From contig NZ_JAHKRO010000010.1 in NCBI RefSeq assembly GCF_019396325.1, forward strand, positions 97,720-161,719: 64,000 bases of DNA. The letters run 5' to 3'. The stretch comes from Nonomuraea ceibae (GTDB taxonomy: Bacteria > Actinomycetota > Actinomycetes > Streptosporangiales > Streptosporangiaceae). The position numbers and the translations under genes were made by a program. Shown piece by piece: positions 17,053-25,748 of this stretch (positions are counted from its first letter, which is position 1; the number at the start of each line of letters is the position of its first letter). Below the pieces are notes generated by a model. The model worked only from the letters and a program-made list of their open reading frames with translations. It made no database searches and was not told where the DNA came from.

Positions 17053-18033
17053 CTACTTGGACTCGACGCGTCCGATCGGGGTGGTGCTGCCGTCGAGCGC
17101 TGCGGTGGCCCGCGTCCAGGCCGGATCATCGGGGTAGAGCTCGCTCCGCACGTAGGCCCAGATGAGCGCGCGTACGGCGGCAACCCGATCGGGGTTCTCG
17201 TCGGTGGTCTCGACCGCGTCGAAGGTGGAGATGCCGCCGAACCCGTGCTCGGCGTCGAAGATCTCCAGCCGGGTCTTCGGCCCGGGCGCCGCGACGTAGG
17301 GGTCGCTGCGCCAGTCCTGCCGGTCGGAGAAGAAGGGGTTCCAGTCCTTCTCGCCGACGACGATGAGCGCCTTGGGCGTCATGCCGTCGAACCCGGTGCT
17401 GGTGAGTGCGGTGTAGAGCTGCGCCGCGGGACCGTTCAGGTCTTCGCCGCAGCCGGGAGCGGCGATCATGACGCGGGCGCTGAAGCGGTCGTCGACGGCT
17501 CCGACCGTCGACCCGTCGCTGGTGTCGGCGATGGTCTGTCCCGAGACCAGGCCGACGGTGTGGCCTCCGGCCGAGTGACCGACAGCGGCGATGCGGCCTG
17601 GGTCCAGGCGCCCAGCGAGTCCCGGAACGGCGCGTTCGATCTCGCCGAGGTGGTCCACGACCTGGCGAAGATCGTCGGCGCGCGACTTCAGGTACAGCGG
17701 CGCATCCGGATCGCCGGCCTCCCGCAGGCCGAGGAACGTGGCGTCGAGGTGCGTGGGCTGGATCACGACGAAGCCGTGCGCGGCCCAGAAGTTGACGAGC
17801 GGACCGTATCCGTAGAAGGAGGGGACGAAGGTCGACGGGCCGTGTCCGTGCGAGAAGACGATGACCGGCAGGTCACTGCCGACGGCCGGAGCCGTCACGC
17901 GAACCGCCAGCGGAACGGGGCGCCCTGGGACATCGATCAGGACGGGGTGGTACGAGAAGATGGGCTCGGGGTCCGGCACCGGGATGCCGGCAGCGTATGT
18001 CGTCGGGTCTTTCGCAGCGTCGTTGAGTGCCAT
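17053..18033 (-). CDS. alpha/beta hydrolase, chlorophyllase/PAF-acetylhydrolase-like
   Basis: A 326-residue alpha/beta hydrolase without signal peptide. The oxyanion segment VIVFSHGHGPST, the nucleophile elbow IAAVGHSAGGHT and the late IFDAEHGFGG, probably with the catalytic His, are visible. The ATG at 18033 follows AAGGAG by seven bases. An AraC regulator starts 191 bp away on the other strand, so the pair is probably a regulator and its target. The fold resembles broad esterases including dienelactone hydrolase and chlorophyllase groups. The substrate is not predictable. Confidence 0.85.
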   Translation of the reverse strand: MALNDAAKDPTTYAAGIPVPDPEPIFSYHPVLIDVPGRPVPLAVRVTAPAVGSDLPVIVFSHGHGPSTFVPSFYGYGPLVNFWAAHGFVVIQPTHLDATFLGLREAGDPDAPLYLKSRADDLRQVVDHLGEIERAVPGLAGRLDPGRIAAVGHSAGGHTVGLVSGQTIADTSDGSTVGAVDDRFSARVMIAAPGCGEDLNGPAAQLYTALTSTGFDGMTPKALIVVGEKDWNPFFSDRQDWRSDPYVAAPGPKTRLEIFDAEHGFGGISTFDAVETTDENPDRVAAVRALIWAYVRSELYPDDPAWTRATAALDGSTTPIGRVESK

Positions 18034-18224
18034 GGAGTGCTCCTTGAGGATCGTTCCCGTTGCCCAGGTGGAGGGCCCGGCGAGCCCTTCGCCTTCCGTC
18101 GCGGTGCAGCCGGAGCCGGGTGGCTGCCGGATTTCCGAGGAGTGGGTCACGCTTCCAGCATGGGTGGGATCGGGCGAACGATGAATGCTTGACGGTGCGG
18201 ATTTCCTTCGCGATAGTTCGGGGC

Positions 18225-19184
18225 GTGGTGGTCGATCAGTTGTCGGAGGTGTTCGATCTCCTTGAGGTGCGCGGCCAGGTCTCCGGCGCGTTCGCGGTGG
18301 GGGGACGATGGGTCACGCGGTCGGTGATCACGAGCCCGCTGAAGTTGACGGTGATGGTGCACGGCCGGTGCCGGCTGTCGGCCGACGGGCTGGAGACCCC
18401 GATCGAGATGGAGGCCGGTGACGTCGCAGTCCTGACCGGCCGCTCCTGGATGCGTGCCGAGGGCGGCACCGGTGACGGTCCGCCGGTCGAGTTCGTGCCT
18501 GAGCCGGGTGATTACGCCCTGCGCGTCGGCGGTGCGGACTTCGCCGCCGACGACGTCATCCTCGGCGGTCACGTCGAGCTGAACCAGGCCGGCGCGGCGC
18601 TGCTGACGCAGGCGCTGCCGCCGGTGGCGCTCGTTCGCTCCTGCCACACCGCCGCGCCCGCCCTGCGGGCGTGCGTCGACCGGCTGGTCGAGGAGGTGAC
18701 GGCCGAGCGGATGGGCGCGGCCTTCGCCGTACGCCAGCACGCCCAGCTGCTGATCTTGGAGGTGCTCCGGGCGTACCTGAACCAGGCCGAACTGCCGCCG
18801 GGGTGGCTGCGGGCGCTGACCGACGACAGCCTGCGCCCCGCGCTGACCCTCATGCACCGCGAACCCGGCCGGCCCTGGGGGCTGGCGGAACTGGCCCGTG
18901 CGGCGGCGATGTCGCGGACGTCGTTCGCCGTGCGCTTCCGCTCCGTTGCCGGTGTCCCGCCACTGACCTACCTCAGCTCCTGGCGGATGCTGCTGGCCCG
19001 GCGGGCGCTGCGCGACGGCGACGTCCGGATCGGGGAACTGGCCGCGCAGCTGGGCTACACCTCCGAGAGCGCCTTCAGCACCGCCTTCAAGCGAGAGGTG
19101 GGCGAGGCGCCCCTGCGCTATCGACAGCGGCACCGGCGAACGTCTCCGGTCACGGCACCGGCCTCCAGCCCTTCGGCTGCGTAA
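18225..19184 (+). CDS. AraC family transcriptional regulator
   Basis: A protein of about 319 residues. The N-terminal half is a cupin-like sensor (LLEVRGQVSGAFAVGG, IEMEAGDVAVLTGR). The C-terminal half carries two helix-turn-helix motifs (WGLAELARAAAMSRTSFAVR and IGELAAQLGYTSESAFSTAF), followed by FKREVGEAPLRYR. It matches the cupin-type AraC group that often regulates a neighbouring hydrolase or oxidoreductase. Start codons GTG 18225 and GTG 18228 are both possible and neither has a strong ribosome site. It is divergent from the alpha/beta hydrolase and convergent with an SDR. Confidence 0.88.
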   Translation: MVVDQLSEVFDLLEVRGQVSGAFAVGGRWVTRSVITSPLKLTVMVHGRCRLSADGLETPIEMEAGDVAVLTGRSWMRAEGGTGDGPPVEFVPEPGDYALRVGGADFAADDVILGGHVELNQAGAALLTQALPPVALVRSCHTAAPALRACVDRLVEEVTAERMGAAFAVRQHAQLLILEVLRAYLNQAELPPGWLRALTDDSLRPALTLMHREPGRPWGLAELARAAAMSRTSFAVRFRSVAGVPPLTYLSSWRMLLARRALRDGDVRIGELAAQLGYTSESAFSTAFKREVGEAPLRYRQRHRRTSPVTAPASSPSAA

Positions 19185-19246
19185 TGCTCAAGACACCCTG
19201 CTCTCCGGCAGGCGCACGAGGTGTGGCGCGTGACCTCACCCCTGGG

Positions 19247-20203
19247 TCAGGAGAAGCAATCCAGCCCGGTGAGTTCGCCGGAGAGGGCCCATAGCCGAGA
19301 TGCGGAATCGGGATCGGTCGCCCACGGCTTGACGCCGCCGACGAGCATGTCCTCGGTGGTCGCGGGCTCGGCAATGTCGCAGTCCTGGCAGTACGCGCCG
19401 CCGTACGCGTCGAGCAGGGGCGAGGTGGCCGCCCACACGGCCGTCGCCGCACCCTGCGCCGGGGTCTTGAAGCCGTCGGCCTGGCGGCCGTCCGAGGTGA
19501 TCCAGCCCTGGGCGACCTGCTGCTCGCGGGGGATACGCCGTTGCAGCGGAGTAAGAATGCTGCCCGGGTGCACCGCCAAGGCACGCATGCCACTGGCTGC
19601 GCCGAGGGCGTCGAGATGGACGGCGAACAAGGCGTTGGCCGTCTTGGACTGCCCGTAGGCAAGCCAGTGGTCGTAGCCGCGGCGGAAGTGCGGGTCGTCC
19701 CAGCGGATGTCCGACAAGAAGTGCCCGGACGAGGCGACGGACACCACTCGCGCCCCGGTAGGGGCCAGGGCCGGACGCAGGCGGTTGACCAGGGCGTAGT
19801 GCCCGAGGTGGTTGATGGCGAAGTGCGCTTCCCAACCCGGACCGATGGGCGTGTTCGGGTAGGCCATGACACCCGCGTTGGCGATGACGATGTCGAGGCG
19901 CTGGCCGGTCTCCAGGAGCCGGTCACTGAACGTCCGGATGCTGCCGGGGTCCGCCAGGTCGAGTTCCCACACCTCCGTTCGCGGAATGCCGCACAGCGCC
20001 TGTGCCGCCACGGCAGGGCGGCGAGCGGGCACGATGACATGCGCCCCGGCACGGGCCAGCGCGCGCGTGGCCTCCAGTCCAAGACCCGAGTAGCCGCCGG
20101 TGATCAGGACGTTCTTGCCGGACAGGTCGATGCCGGCCAGGACGTCGTCCGCCGTGCTGCGTGCGTTGTATCCCGAGCCGATCTTGTGTTGCGTGATTGT
20201 CAT
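19247..20203 (-). CDS. SDR family oxidoreductase, retinol-dehydrogenase-like
   Basis: A 318-residue extended short-chain dehydrogenase. NVLITGGYSGLGLEATRAL is the cofactor site, IVIANAGVMA the NAG motif, RVVSVASSGH carries the catalytic serine and YGQSKTANALF the YxxxK pair. ARRP after the second strand suggests NADP. The ATG at 20203 lies just downstream of a promoter with a 19-bp spacer bound, by inference, by the MerR protein encoded divergently. The enzyme is therefore probably induced by a signal that MerR senses. Confidence 0.9.
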   Translation of the reverse strand: MTITQHKIGSGYNARSTADDVLAGIDLSGKNVLITGGYSGLGLEATRALARAGAHVIVPARRPAVAAQALCGIPRTEVWELDLADPGSIRTFSDRLLETGQRLDIVIANAGVMAYPNTPIGPGWEAHFAINHLGHYALVNRLRPALAPTGARVVSVASSGHFLSDIRWDDPHFRRGYDHWLAYGQSKTANALFAVHLDALGAASGMRALAVHPGSILTPLQRRIPREQQVAQGWITSDGRQADGFKTPAQGAATAVWAATSPLLDAYGGAYCQDCDIAEPATTEDMLVGGVKPWATDPDSASRLWALSGELTGLDCFS

Positions 20204-20210
20204 GTGCTCG

Positions 20211-20241
20211 ACGTTAAAATCTAGAGTGCAATCTAGGTCAA
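20211..20241 (-). promoter_or_regulatory. MerR-type promoter with 19-bp spacer and palindrome
   Basis: On the minus strand a -35 box TTGACC (20236-20241) and a -10 box TAACGT (20211-20216) are separated by 19 bp. The spacer holds most of a near-perfect 16-bp palindrome, CTAGAGTGCAATCTAG on the plus strand at 20221-20236. An over-long spacer around a dyad is the hallmark of promoters activated by MerR proteins through DNA distortion. It drives the SDR gene and lies next to the divergent merR gene. Confidence 0.85.
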
Positions 20242-20257
20242 GCTATGGCGGTGCGGC

Positions 20258-20677
20258 ATGAGCAGGAACGCGGACGGCCTATCCATCGGAGACGTCGCCA
20301 AGGCGACCGGCCTGGGCGTGCACGCCTTGCGGTTCTTCGAACGTGAGGAACTCTTCATCCGTCCGATTCCGCGCACGGCCGGAGGACAGCGCGTCTACGA
20401 ACCGGCGGACGTGGAGTGGCTCCTGTTGTGCAACCGGCTACGAGAATCCGGCATGCCCATCGCCACCCTGAAGAGGTTCGCTCGGCTCGTCCGGTCTGGT
20501 CCGGGCAACGAGGCGGAGCGGCTCGCACTCCTGGAGGAGCACGAAAGAACCGTCCAGGACAGGATCGCCGATCTGACGGCCAGCCTAGAGATCATCCATG
20601 ACAAGGTCGTCATCTATCGCAAGCACGTCGAGGAGGGAACCGCGACCGGACTCTGGTCACCGATGCCCTCCGCGTAG
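20258..20677 (+). CDS. MerR family transcriptional regulator
   Basis: A 139-residue regulator with a winged helix (SIGDVAKATGLGVHALRFFE, then GGQRVYEPADVEWLLLCNRL) and a dimerising coiled coil (LLEEHERTVQDRIADLTASL, then EIIHDKVVIYRKHVEEG). It lacks a cysteine cluster, so a metal sensor is unlikely; this subgroup often senses organic or redox signals. The ATG at 20258 has only a weak ribosome site, and GTG 20251 is possible. It is divergent from the SDR and shares the operator in the gap. Confidence 0.9.
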   Translation: MSRNADGLSIGDVAKATGLGVHALRFFEREELFIRPIPRTAGGQRVYEPADVEWLLLCNRLRESGMPIATLKRFARLVRSGPGNEAERLALLEEHERTVQDRIADLTASLEIIHDKVVIYRKHVEEGTATGLWSPMPSA

Positions 20678-20959
20678 CTGTGGCCAAGACTGCCTCCCGC
20701 ACCCGCTGTCCGCACCTGCTAGCCGCTCGATCCGCTTGGGCGTGGGCGGCTCCGAGCGGGGTGGGGCCTCCCTCACCTCCCGACGCCGCGCAGGGACTGC
20801 AGGTCTTTGAGCTGGTCCATCCGCGGCGAACCGGTTCCAGCGGTGGTGTCGTCGGCGTCCGTCGGCCTGGGCCACCGGGGCGGGACGTGTGCCGCCGGGA
20901 CAGGAAAGGCCGGGAGTCCGGGCCCGCCCCGGCAGTCCCTCCGGCGGGCGGCGGGACGC

Positions 20960-22181
20960 CTACTTACCGGGATCGAGCAGGTTCTTGAACACCTGCCCGT
21001 CCTTCACGATGACCGCCAGGTTCCGCTCAGGGTCGGCGAGGACGGACGGGTCGGCCAGCGGGTCTCCGTCGATGAGCAGCACATCGGCCAGCGCGCCGGG
21101 CTCGATCACCCCGAGGGCGCCGGGATAGGGGTTGCGCGGTCCGGCCAGCGCGAGCATCCGGCCGTTGTTGCCGGTCGCCTGGCACAGGATCTCGGCCGGG
21201 CTGAACCACTTGGTCCGGTTCACGAACTCCTCATTGACCTTCGCGAGGGTGTCCGGCGCGCTGATGATGTCCGATCCGAAGCCGACGCGGTCGAACCCGG
21301 TCTTCTTCACCAGCTTGAACAGCACGTCCAGCCCTTCACGGGCCTCGGCGAACTTCTTCTTCAGCGCCGGGTCGAAGCCGTGGGGGTCGTTGACGTAGAC
21401 GCTGACCTGCGGGCTCAGCCAGGTCCCGTGGTCCTTCATCAGCTCCAGCGTCTTGGCGTCGATCAGGTTGGCGTGCTCGATGGTGCGTACGCCGGCTTCG
21501 ACGGCGCGGCGGATGCCGGTGGGGTTGTAGACGTGGGTGGCGACATAGGTGTTCCAGTCGCCGGCCACCTTCACCGCCGCCTCGATCTCCTCGGCGGTGA
21601 ACTCGGCGATGTCCAGCGGGTCCCGCTCGGAGGCGCAGCCGCCGCTCACGGCCAGCTTGATCTGGGAGGCGCCGCGCCCCAGCACGTAGCGCACCGCCTG
21701 CAGCATCTCCGGAACGCCATCGACCACCAGCAGATGCCCGAGCTTCTGCATGGGGTCGCGATGCCCTCCCACCAGGCGGGACGGTTCGGCCGCCGGGGTG
21801 AAGTCACCGTGCCCGGAGGTCTGGGAGATGATCGGCCCGGACGGGAAGATCCGGGGCCCGTCGGTGATCCCCGCGTCGATCGCCTTCTTCAGCGAGAAGG
21901 TGTTGCCGCCGGTGTCCCGGATCGTGGTGTAGCCGCGCGACAGGTAGAGCTTCGCCATCGACGCGCCGTACAGCCCGTGATAGGCCAAGTCCGTGTTCGC
22001 CCCCTCCACGGGAGTGACCGCCGATCGCGGCGATCTTCCCGTCGGCGATCAGCACGCTGGTCGGCTCGGTCAGCTCGTCCGAACGGCCGTCGAAGACCCG
22101 CGCTCCGGTGAAAAGCACCGCCTGCCGGGAAGCCGCCCCGTCCGCGGTTGCCGCGTCCGGCGCTGAATTCGGAGCATGCAT
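20960..22181 (-). pseudogene. amidohydrolase family protein, broken by internal deletion and frameshift
   Basis: The N-terminal part (from ATG 22181 after a GGGGGAAG site) reads LFTGARVFDGRSDELTEP then VLIADGKIAAIGG, a normal amidohydrolase opening. Near 22010-22020 the frame changes, and the rest (MEGANTDLAYHGLYGAS to IVKDGQVFKNLL) continues from 22009 down. In related proteins about 30 residues lie between these parts, including the PGLIDxHxH segment whose histidines bind the catalytic metal. That segment is absent here, so the deletion removed the metal site as well as the frame. Later parts (TYVATHVYN, RTIEHANLID, FGSDIISAP) look intact, so the damage seems recent. A product from GTG 22009 would lack the HxH ligands. 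Confidence 0.8.
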
Positions 22182-22508
22182 GGATGTCTTCCCCCACGAG
22201 CGGCGGACCAGTACATACGCGATCGTGTCACCCTCGCGGTCCAACCACCTGGCGACATGCCCAAGCAGGTGAAACCCCGTCTCACACCGCTACGAAGGCC
22301 CGCCCGCGATCACTCGGGCGGCGATTCCGCCGCTTCGGTCGCCGGGCCCGAGCTGGGTATGCCCAGGCAGTGGCGTATCCCGTCCTGCTTGATTCCGCTG
22401 CTACCGCACATCGAGGTAGATCGCAGCCTCTATACCGGCCTCCGCGAACGGCTCGCCCGCCGCCCGGTGGCGAGTTGCGCTGACCTGTGCCTGCCGGACC
22501 TCATGTTT

Positions 22509-22545
22509 GCAGTGCATACTTTGACGTAATATAAGCAGTGTAAAC
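22509..22545 (+). promoter_or_regulatory. repeated 11-mer operator elements before the quinone oxidoreductase
   Basis: Two direct copies of an 11-mer occur here: GCAGTGCATAC (22509-22519) and GCAGTGTAAAC (22535-22545), 26 bp apart. Related 11-mers occur before the decarboxylase-like gene and before the TetR gene downstream. The rest of the gap from 22182 to 22615 shows no gene. Confidence 0.6.
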
Positions 22546-22615
22546 ATTCCTCCGGCATTCCATGACAGCTTGGAACGCCGCAGGCCAGGCCCTTCATCGA
22601 CAGGAGACGAACACC

Positions 22616-23575
22616 ATGAAGGCGATCACGATCACGGAGCCGGGCGGTCCCGAGGTGCTGAAGTGGACCGAGGTCGACGACCCGGCGCCCGCACCGGGCG
22701 AGGTGGTCATCGACGTGGCCGCCACCGCGCTGAACGGAGCCGACGTCGCCCAGCGGCTGGGGCTGTATCTCGTGCCGGAGGGCGCCTCGCCGTACCCAGG
22801 GCTGGAGGTGTCGGGCCGGATCAGCGCCCTGGGCGAGGGGGTGAGCGGCTGGCAGGTGGGCCAGGAGGTGTGCGCGCTGCTGACCGGCGGCGGGTACGCA
22901 CAGCAGGTCGCCGTCCCCGCCGAGCAACTGATGCCCGTGCCCGAGGGGGTCGGCCTGGTCGAGGCTGCGGCGCTGCCCGAGGCGGCGGCCACGGTGTGGT
23001 CGAACGTGGTCATGACCGCGCGACTGGCCGAGGGCGAGACCTTCCTGATGCACGGCGGCGCGGGAGGGGTCGGCACGATGGCGATCCAGATCGCCAAGGC
23101 CCTGGGAGCGCGCGTCGTCACCACCGTCAGCGGCGCCGCCAAGACCGCGCGGGTGCGCGAGCTCGGCGCCGACGTGACGATCGACTACCGCACCGAGGAC
23201 TTCGCGGACTTCGGCCCCTACGACGTCATCCTGGACGTCATCGGCGGGGACTACCTGGAGCGCAACGTGCGCTCGCTCGATCTCGACGGACGGCTCGTCA
23301 TCATCGGCATGCAGGGCGGCTTCGAGGGCAAGCTCAACCTCGTCGAGCTGGTCTTCAAGCGCAAGTCGGTGTTCGGCACCACCTTGCGCTCGCGCTCGGG
23401 GCAGCAGAAGGCCGAGATCGTCGCGGCGTTGCGCGAGTACGTGTGGTCCATGATCGAGTCCGGCGCGGTCCGGCCGATCGTCGACGAGGTCCTGCCCCTG
23501 TCCGAGGCGGCCCGGGCCCACCAGCTGATGGCCGACTCCCAGCACGTGGGCAAGATCCTGCTGGTCAACGAGTAA
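22616..23575 (+). CDS. zinc-binding-dehydrogenase family NAD(P)H quinone oxidoreductase
   Basis: A 319-residue medium-chain reductase of the PIG3/quinone oxidoreductase group. It has the N-terminal GroES-like fold (MKAITITEPGGPEVLKW, AATALNGADVAQR), the Rossmann segment FLMHGGAGGVGTMAIQIAKA and a C-terminal HVGKILLVNE. The structural zinc cysteines of alcohol dehydrogenases are absent, as expected. It probably reduces quinones or activated alkenes with NADPH. The ATG at 22616 follows AGGAG by about nine bases. Repeated operator 11-mers precede it, so it may belong to the regulon of the TetR protein encoded at 27.4 kb. Confidence 0.9.
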   Translation: MKAITITEPGGPEVLKWTEVDDPAPAPGEVVIDVAATALNGADVAQRLGLYLVPEGASPYPGLEVSGRISALGEGVSGWQVGQEVCALLTGGGYAQQVAVPAEQLMPVPEGVGLVEAAALPEAAATVWSNVVMTARLAEGETFLMHGGAGGVGTMAIQIAKALGARVVTTVSGAAKTARVRELGADVTIDYRTEDFADFGPYDVILDVIGGDYLERNVRSLDLDGRLVIIGMQGGFEGKLNLVELVFKRKSVFGTTLRSRSGQQKAEIVAALREYVWSMIESGAVRPIVDEVLPLSEAARAHQLMADSQHVGKILLVNE

Positions 23576-23741
23576 GTCCGGGGCGGGACCGGCATCTCTT
23601 GGCGTCAGGGGCCCAGGACTCAGGATTCGTCACTCTGGGTAGGTAAGTCGTCGCCGCCCAGAAATGTCTGGAGGCGTCCACCAGGCGCGGCCCGTCGAGC
23701 CGCACGACAGAGCATGCCTGTGCTCGTGACACGGAGTGAAC

Positions 23742-24716
23742 ATGACCGCGATTCCGCCGCCGATCACACCTTACCTGGAGCCTGCCGCGAAAGAGCTGGC
23801 CGAGGCGACCGACCCGCACCCGCGCATCTACGAGGTCCCACCGGAGCAGGGCCGCCAGATCCTGCTCGACCTGCAGAGCGGCCCCGGCGTGCCCCGCCCG
23901 GAGGTGGACGAGGAATGGGTCGAGGTGGACACCGGGCAGTGGGGGACGGTCCGGGTCCGCATCATCCGGCCCCGAGGCGCGGGCGGGCCGCTGCCGGTGA
24001 TGTTCTACATCCACGGCGCCGGCTGGGTCTTCGGCGACGACAAGACCCACGACCGCCTGTTTCGCGAGTTGGCCGTCGGCGCGGGCGCGGCAGGGGTGTT
24101 CCCGGTCTACGACCGGGCGCCGGAGGCGAAGTACCCCACCCAGGTCGAGCAGAACTACGCCGTGGGCCAGTGGGTCATGGAGCACGGCGCGGAACACGGC
24201 CTGGACACCTCGCGCGTCGCCGTGACCGGCGAGTCGGTCGGCGGCTGCATGTCCGCGGTGTTCGCGCTGATGAACAAGGAGCGCGGCGGCATCGACCTCA
24301 AGGCCCAGGTGCTGCTCTATCCGGTGACCAACGCCGACTTCGGCACCCCGTCCTACGTGCAGTTCGCCGAGGGGTACTACCTGACCCGCGACGGCATGAA
24401 GTGGTTCTGGGACGCCTACACCAGCGACCCGGCGCAGCGTGCCGAGGTGTACGCCTCCCCGCTTCAGGCCTCGCTGGAGCAGCTTCGCGGGCTGCCCACC
24501 ACGCTGGTGATCACCGACGAGGCCGACGTGCTGCGCGACGAGGGCGAGCAGTACGCCAACAAGCTGCGCGAGGCCGGCGTGGACGTCACCGCCGTCCGGG
24601 TGGCCGGCATGGTGCACGACTTCCTGCTGCTGGACAGCCTGCGCGACACGCGCGCCGCCAACGTCGCCCGCAAGCTCGCCGTCGACGCCTTGAAGACGGC
24701 CCTGCACCCGCAGTAA
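23742..24716 (+). CDS. alpha/beta hydrolase, hormone-sensitive-lipase type
   Basis: A 324-residue esterase. MFYIHGAGWVFG carries the HGxGW oxyanion motif, VTGESVGGCMSA is the nucleophile elbow, DEADVLRDEGEQYA carries the Asp and GMVHDFLLLD the His. This is the HSL-type catalytic set, acting on short-chain esters. The ATG at 23742 follows GGAG by five bases; a GTG at 23736 overlaps that site. It sits between the quinone oxidoreductase and the decarboxylase-like operon on the same strand, and none of the shared 11-mers precedes it directly. Confidence 0.9.
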   Translation: MTAIPPPITPYLEPAAKELAEATDPHPRIYEVPPEQGRQILLDLQSGPGVPRPEVDEEWVEVDTGQWGTVRVRIIRPRGAGGPLPVMFYIHGAGWVFGDDKTHDRLFRELAVGAGAAGVFPVYDRAPEAKYPTQVEQNYAVGQWVMEHGAEHGLDTSRVAVTGESVGGCMSAVFALMNKERGGIDLKAQVLLYPVTNADFGTPSYVQFAEGYYLTRDGMKWFWDAYTSDPAQRAEVYASPLQASLEQLRGLPTTLVITDEADVLRDEGEQYANKLREAGVDVTAVRVAGMVHDFLLLDSLRDTRAANVARKLAVDALKTALHPQ

Positions 24717-24753
24717 CCGGACCAGCCGTGCGGACCGCCCCTGCCCAGTGTTG

Positions 24754-24794
24754 ACAGTGCTTACATGCTGTGCGTACGTTGATGTATGCATCGC
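24754..24794 (+). promoter_or_regulatory. cluster of three operator 11-mers before the decarboxylase-like operon
   Basis: Copies are ACAGTGCTTAC (24754-24764), GCTGTGCGTAC (24767-24777) and, inverted, GTATGCATCGC (24784-24794). All resemble the GCAGTGCATAC element found before the quinone oxidoreductase and the tetR gene. The cluster ends 21 bp before the ATG at 24816, where a bound repressor would block transcription. Confidence 0.65.
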
Positions 24795-24815
24795 AAACAT
24801 TGAAAGGGGGCACGA

Positions 24816-25748
24816 ATGCCATCGGCACAGCCCGATACCGTCGAGGTCACCCTCGGCAGCCGCACGGTCACCGTCCCGAAAGGCGGGCTGTACGACCGCT
24901 ACCGGATGGACACCGATCTCGACGAGGTGGCCCGCGACCCTCGGGTCAGCAGCGTCGACTTCTTCCGGCGCCTGCCCAAGACCCGGGTGGATTCGCCCAT
25001 CGGGCCCACGCTGACCCCGAACTTCTACTACCGCGTCTCGACCGCGCGGCTCACCATGCCGGCCCCGTCCCGCGCGATCCGCGGCCGGCTGCCCGCCGAG
25101 CTGGCTCCCCTGGAGATCGCGCCCGGCGTGGGCCTGGTGTCGGCCATGTTCTTCCGCTACGACGTCTGCGACATCGACTTCTACACCGAGGCCGCCGTCG
25201 GCATCGCCGTCCAGCCGGCCCGGCACGGCCGGCTCGGTTCTGTGGACCTGCTCGCCGCTCTCAAGAACGACAGCCTCGACTCCTACGTGCTGTCCCTGCC
25301 GGTCAGCACCGAGATCGCCCAGGTGCGCGGGCACGACGGCTACGGCTTTCCCAAGTGGGTCACCGGCCTCGACGTCGAGATCGACGCCCACCGGACGATC
25401 GCCCGCGTCGCCAACGACACCGGCGGAACCGACCTGGCGCTGAGCGCCGCCACTCCCCCGCAGCGCGCGTACCCGAGCGGCGCCAAGGTCTCCACGCTCA
25501 CCTCCTACACGCGCATCGGGGAGTCCTGGCACTCCACGCTCAGCCAGACCAACATGCTCTCCGCCGGAAGCGCCCGCCTGCCCCGCGGACTCGAGCTGCA
25601 GCTCGGACAGGGCCGCCTGTCCGAGGATCTGCGCTCGCTGCGGCCGATCAGGACCATCCAGTTCGACGTCGTCACCGAAGGCCAGATCGCCCTGCACCTG
25701 CCCGTCCCCTTCTCCGTGCCGAACCGGAAGGCAGGCAACCCTTCATGA
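24816..25748 (+). CDS. acetoacetate decarboxylase family protein
   Basis: A 310-residue protein with the family's GHDGYGFPKWVTGLDVEID segment and a following beta-barrel-like domain. True acetoacetate decarboxylases use a Lys to form a Schiff base; the Lys in GFPKW is a candidate but I cannot confirm it is that residue. Many actinobacterial members are not decarboxylases and act on other keto or polyketide-like substrates. The ATG at 24816 follows AAAGGGGG. Its stop overlaps the ATG of the aldehyde dehydrogenase (ATGA), so the two are one coupled unit. Confidence 0.85.
   Translation: MPSAQPDTVEVTLGSRTVTVPKGGLYDRYRMDTDLDEVARDPRVSSVDFFRRLPKTRVDSPIGPTLTPNFYYRVSTARLTMPAPSRAIRGRLPAELAPLEIAPGVGLVSAMFFRYDVCDIDFYTEAAVGIAVQPARHGRLGSVDLLAALKNDSLDSYVLSLPVSTEIAQVRGHDGYGFPKWVTGLDVEIDAHRTIARVANDTGGTDLALSAATPPQRAYPSGAKVSTLTSYTRIGESWHSTLSQTNMLSAGSARLPRGLELQLGQGRLSEDLRSLRPIRTIQFDVVTEGQIALHLPVPFSVPNRKAGNPS

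Noticed and set aside
24770..25744. An upstream extension of the aldehyde dehydrogenase frame
   Set aside because: The extension is antisense-like Arg/Pro-rich sequence overlapping the decarboxylase-like gene. The ATG at 25745, coupled to that gene's stop, gives the normal family N-terminus.
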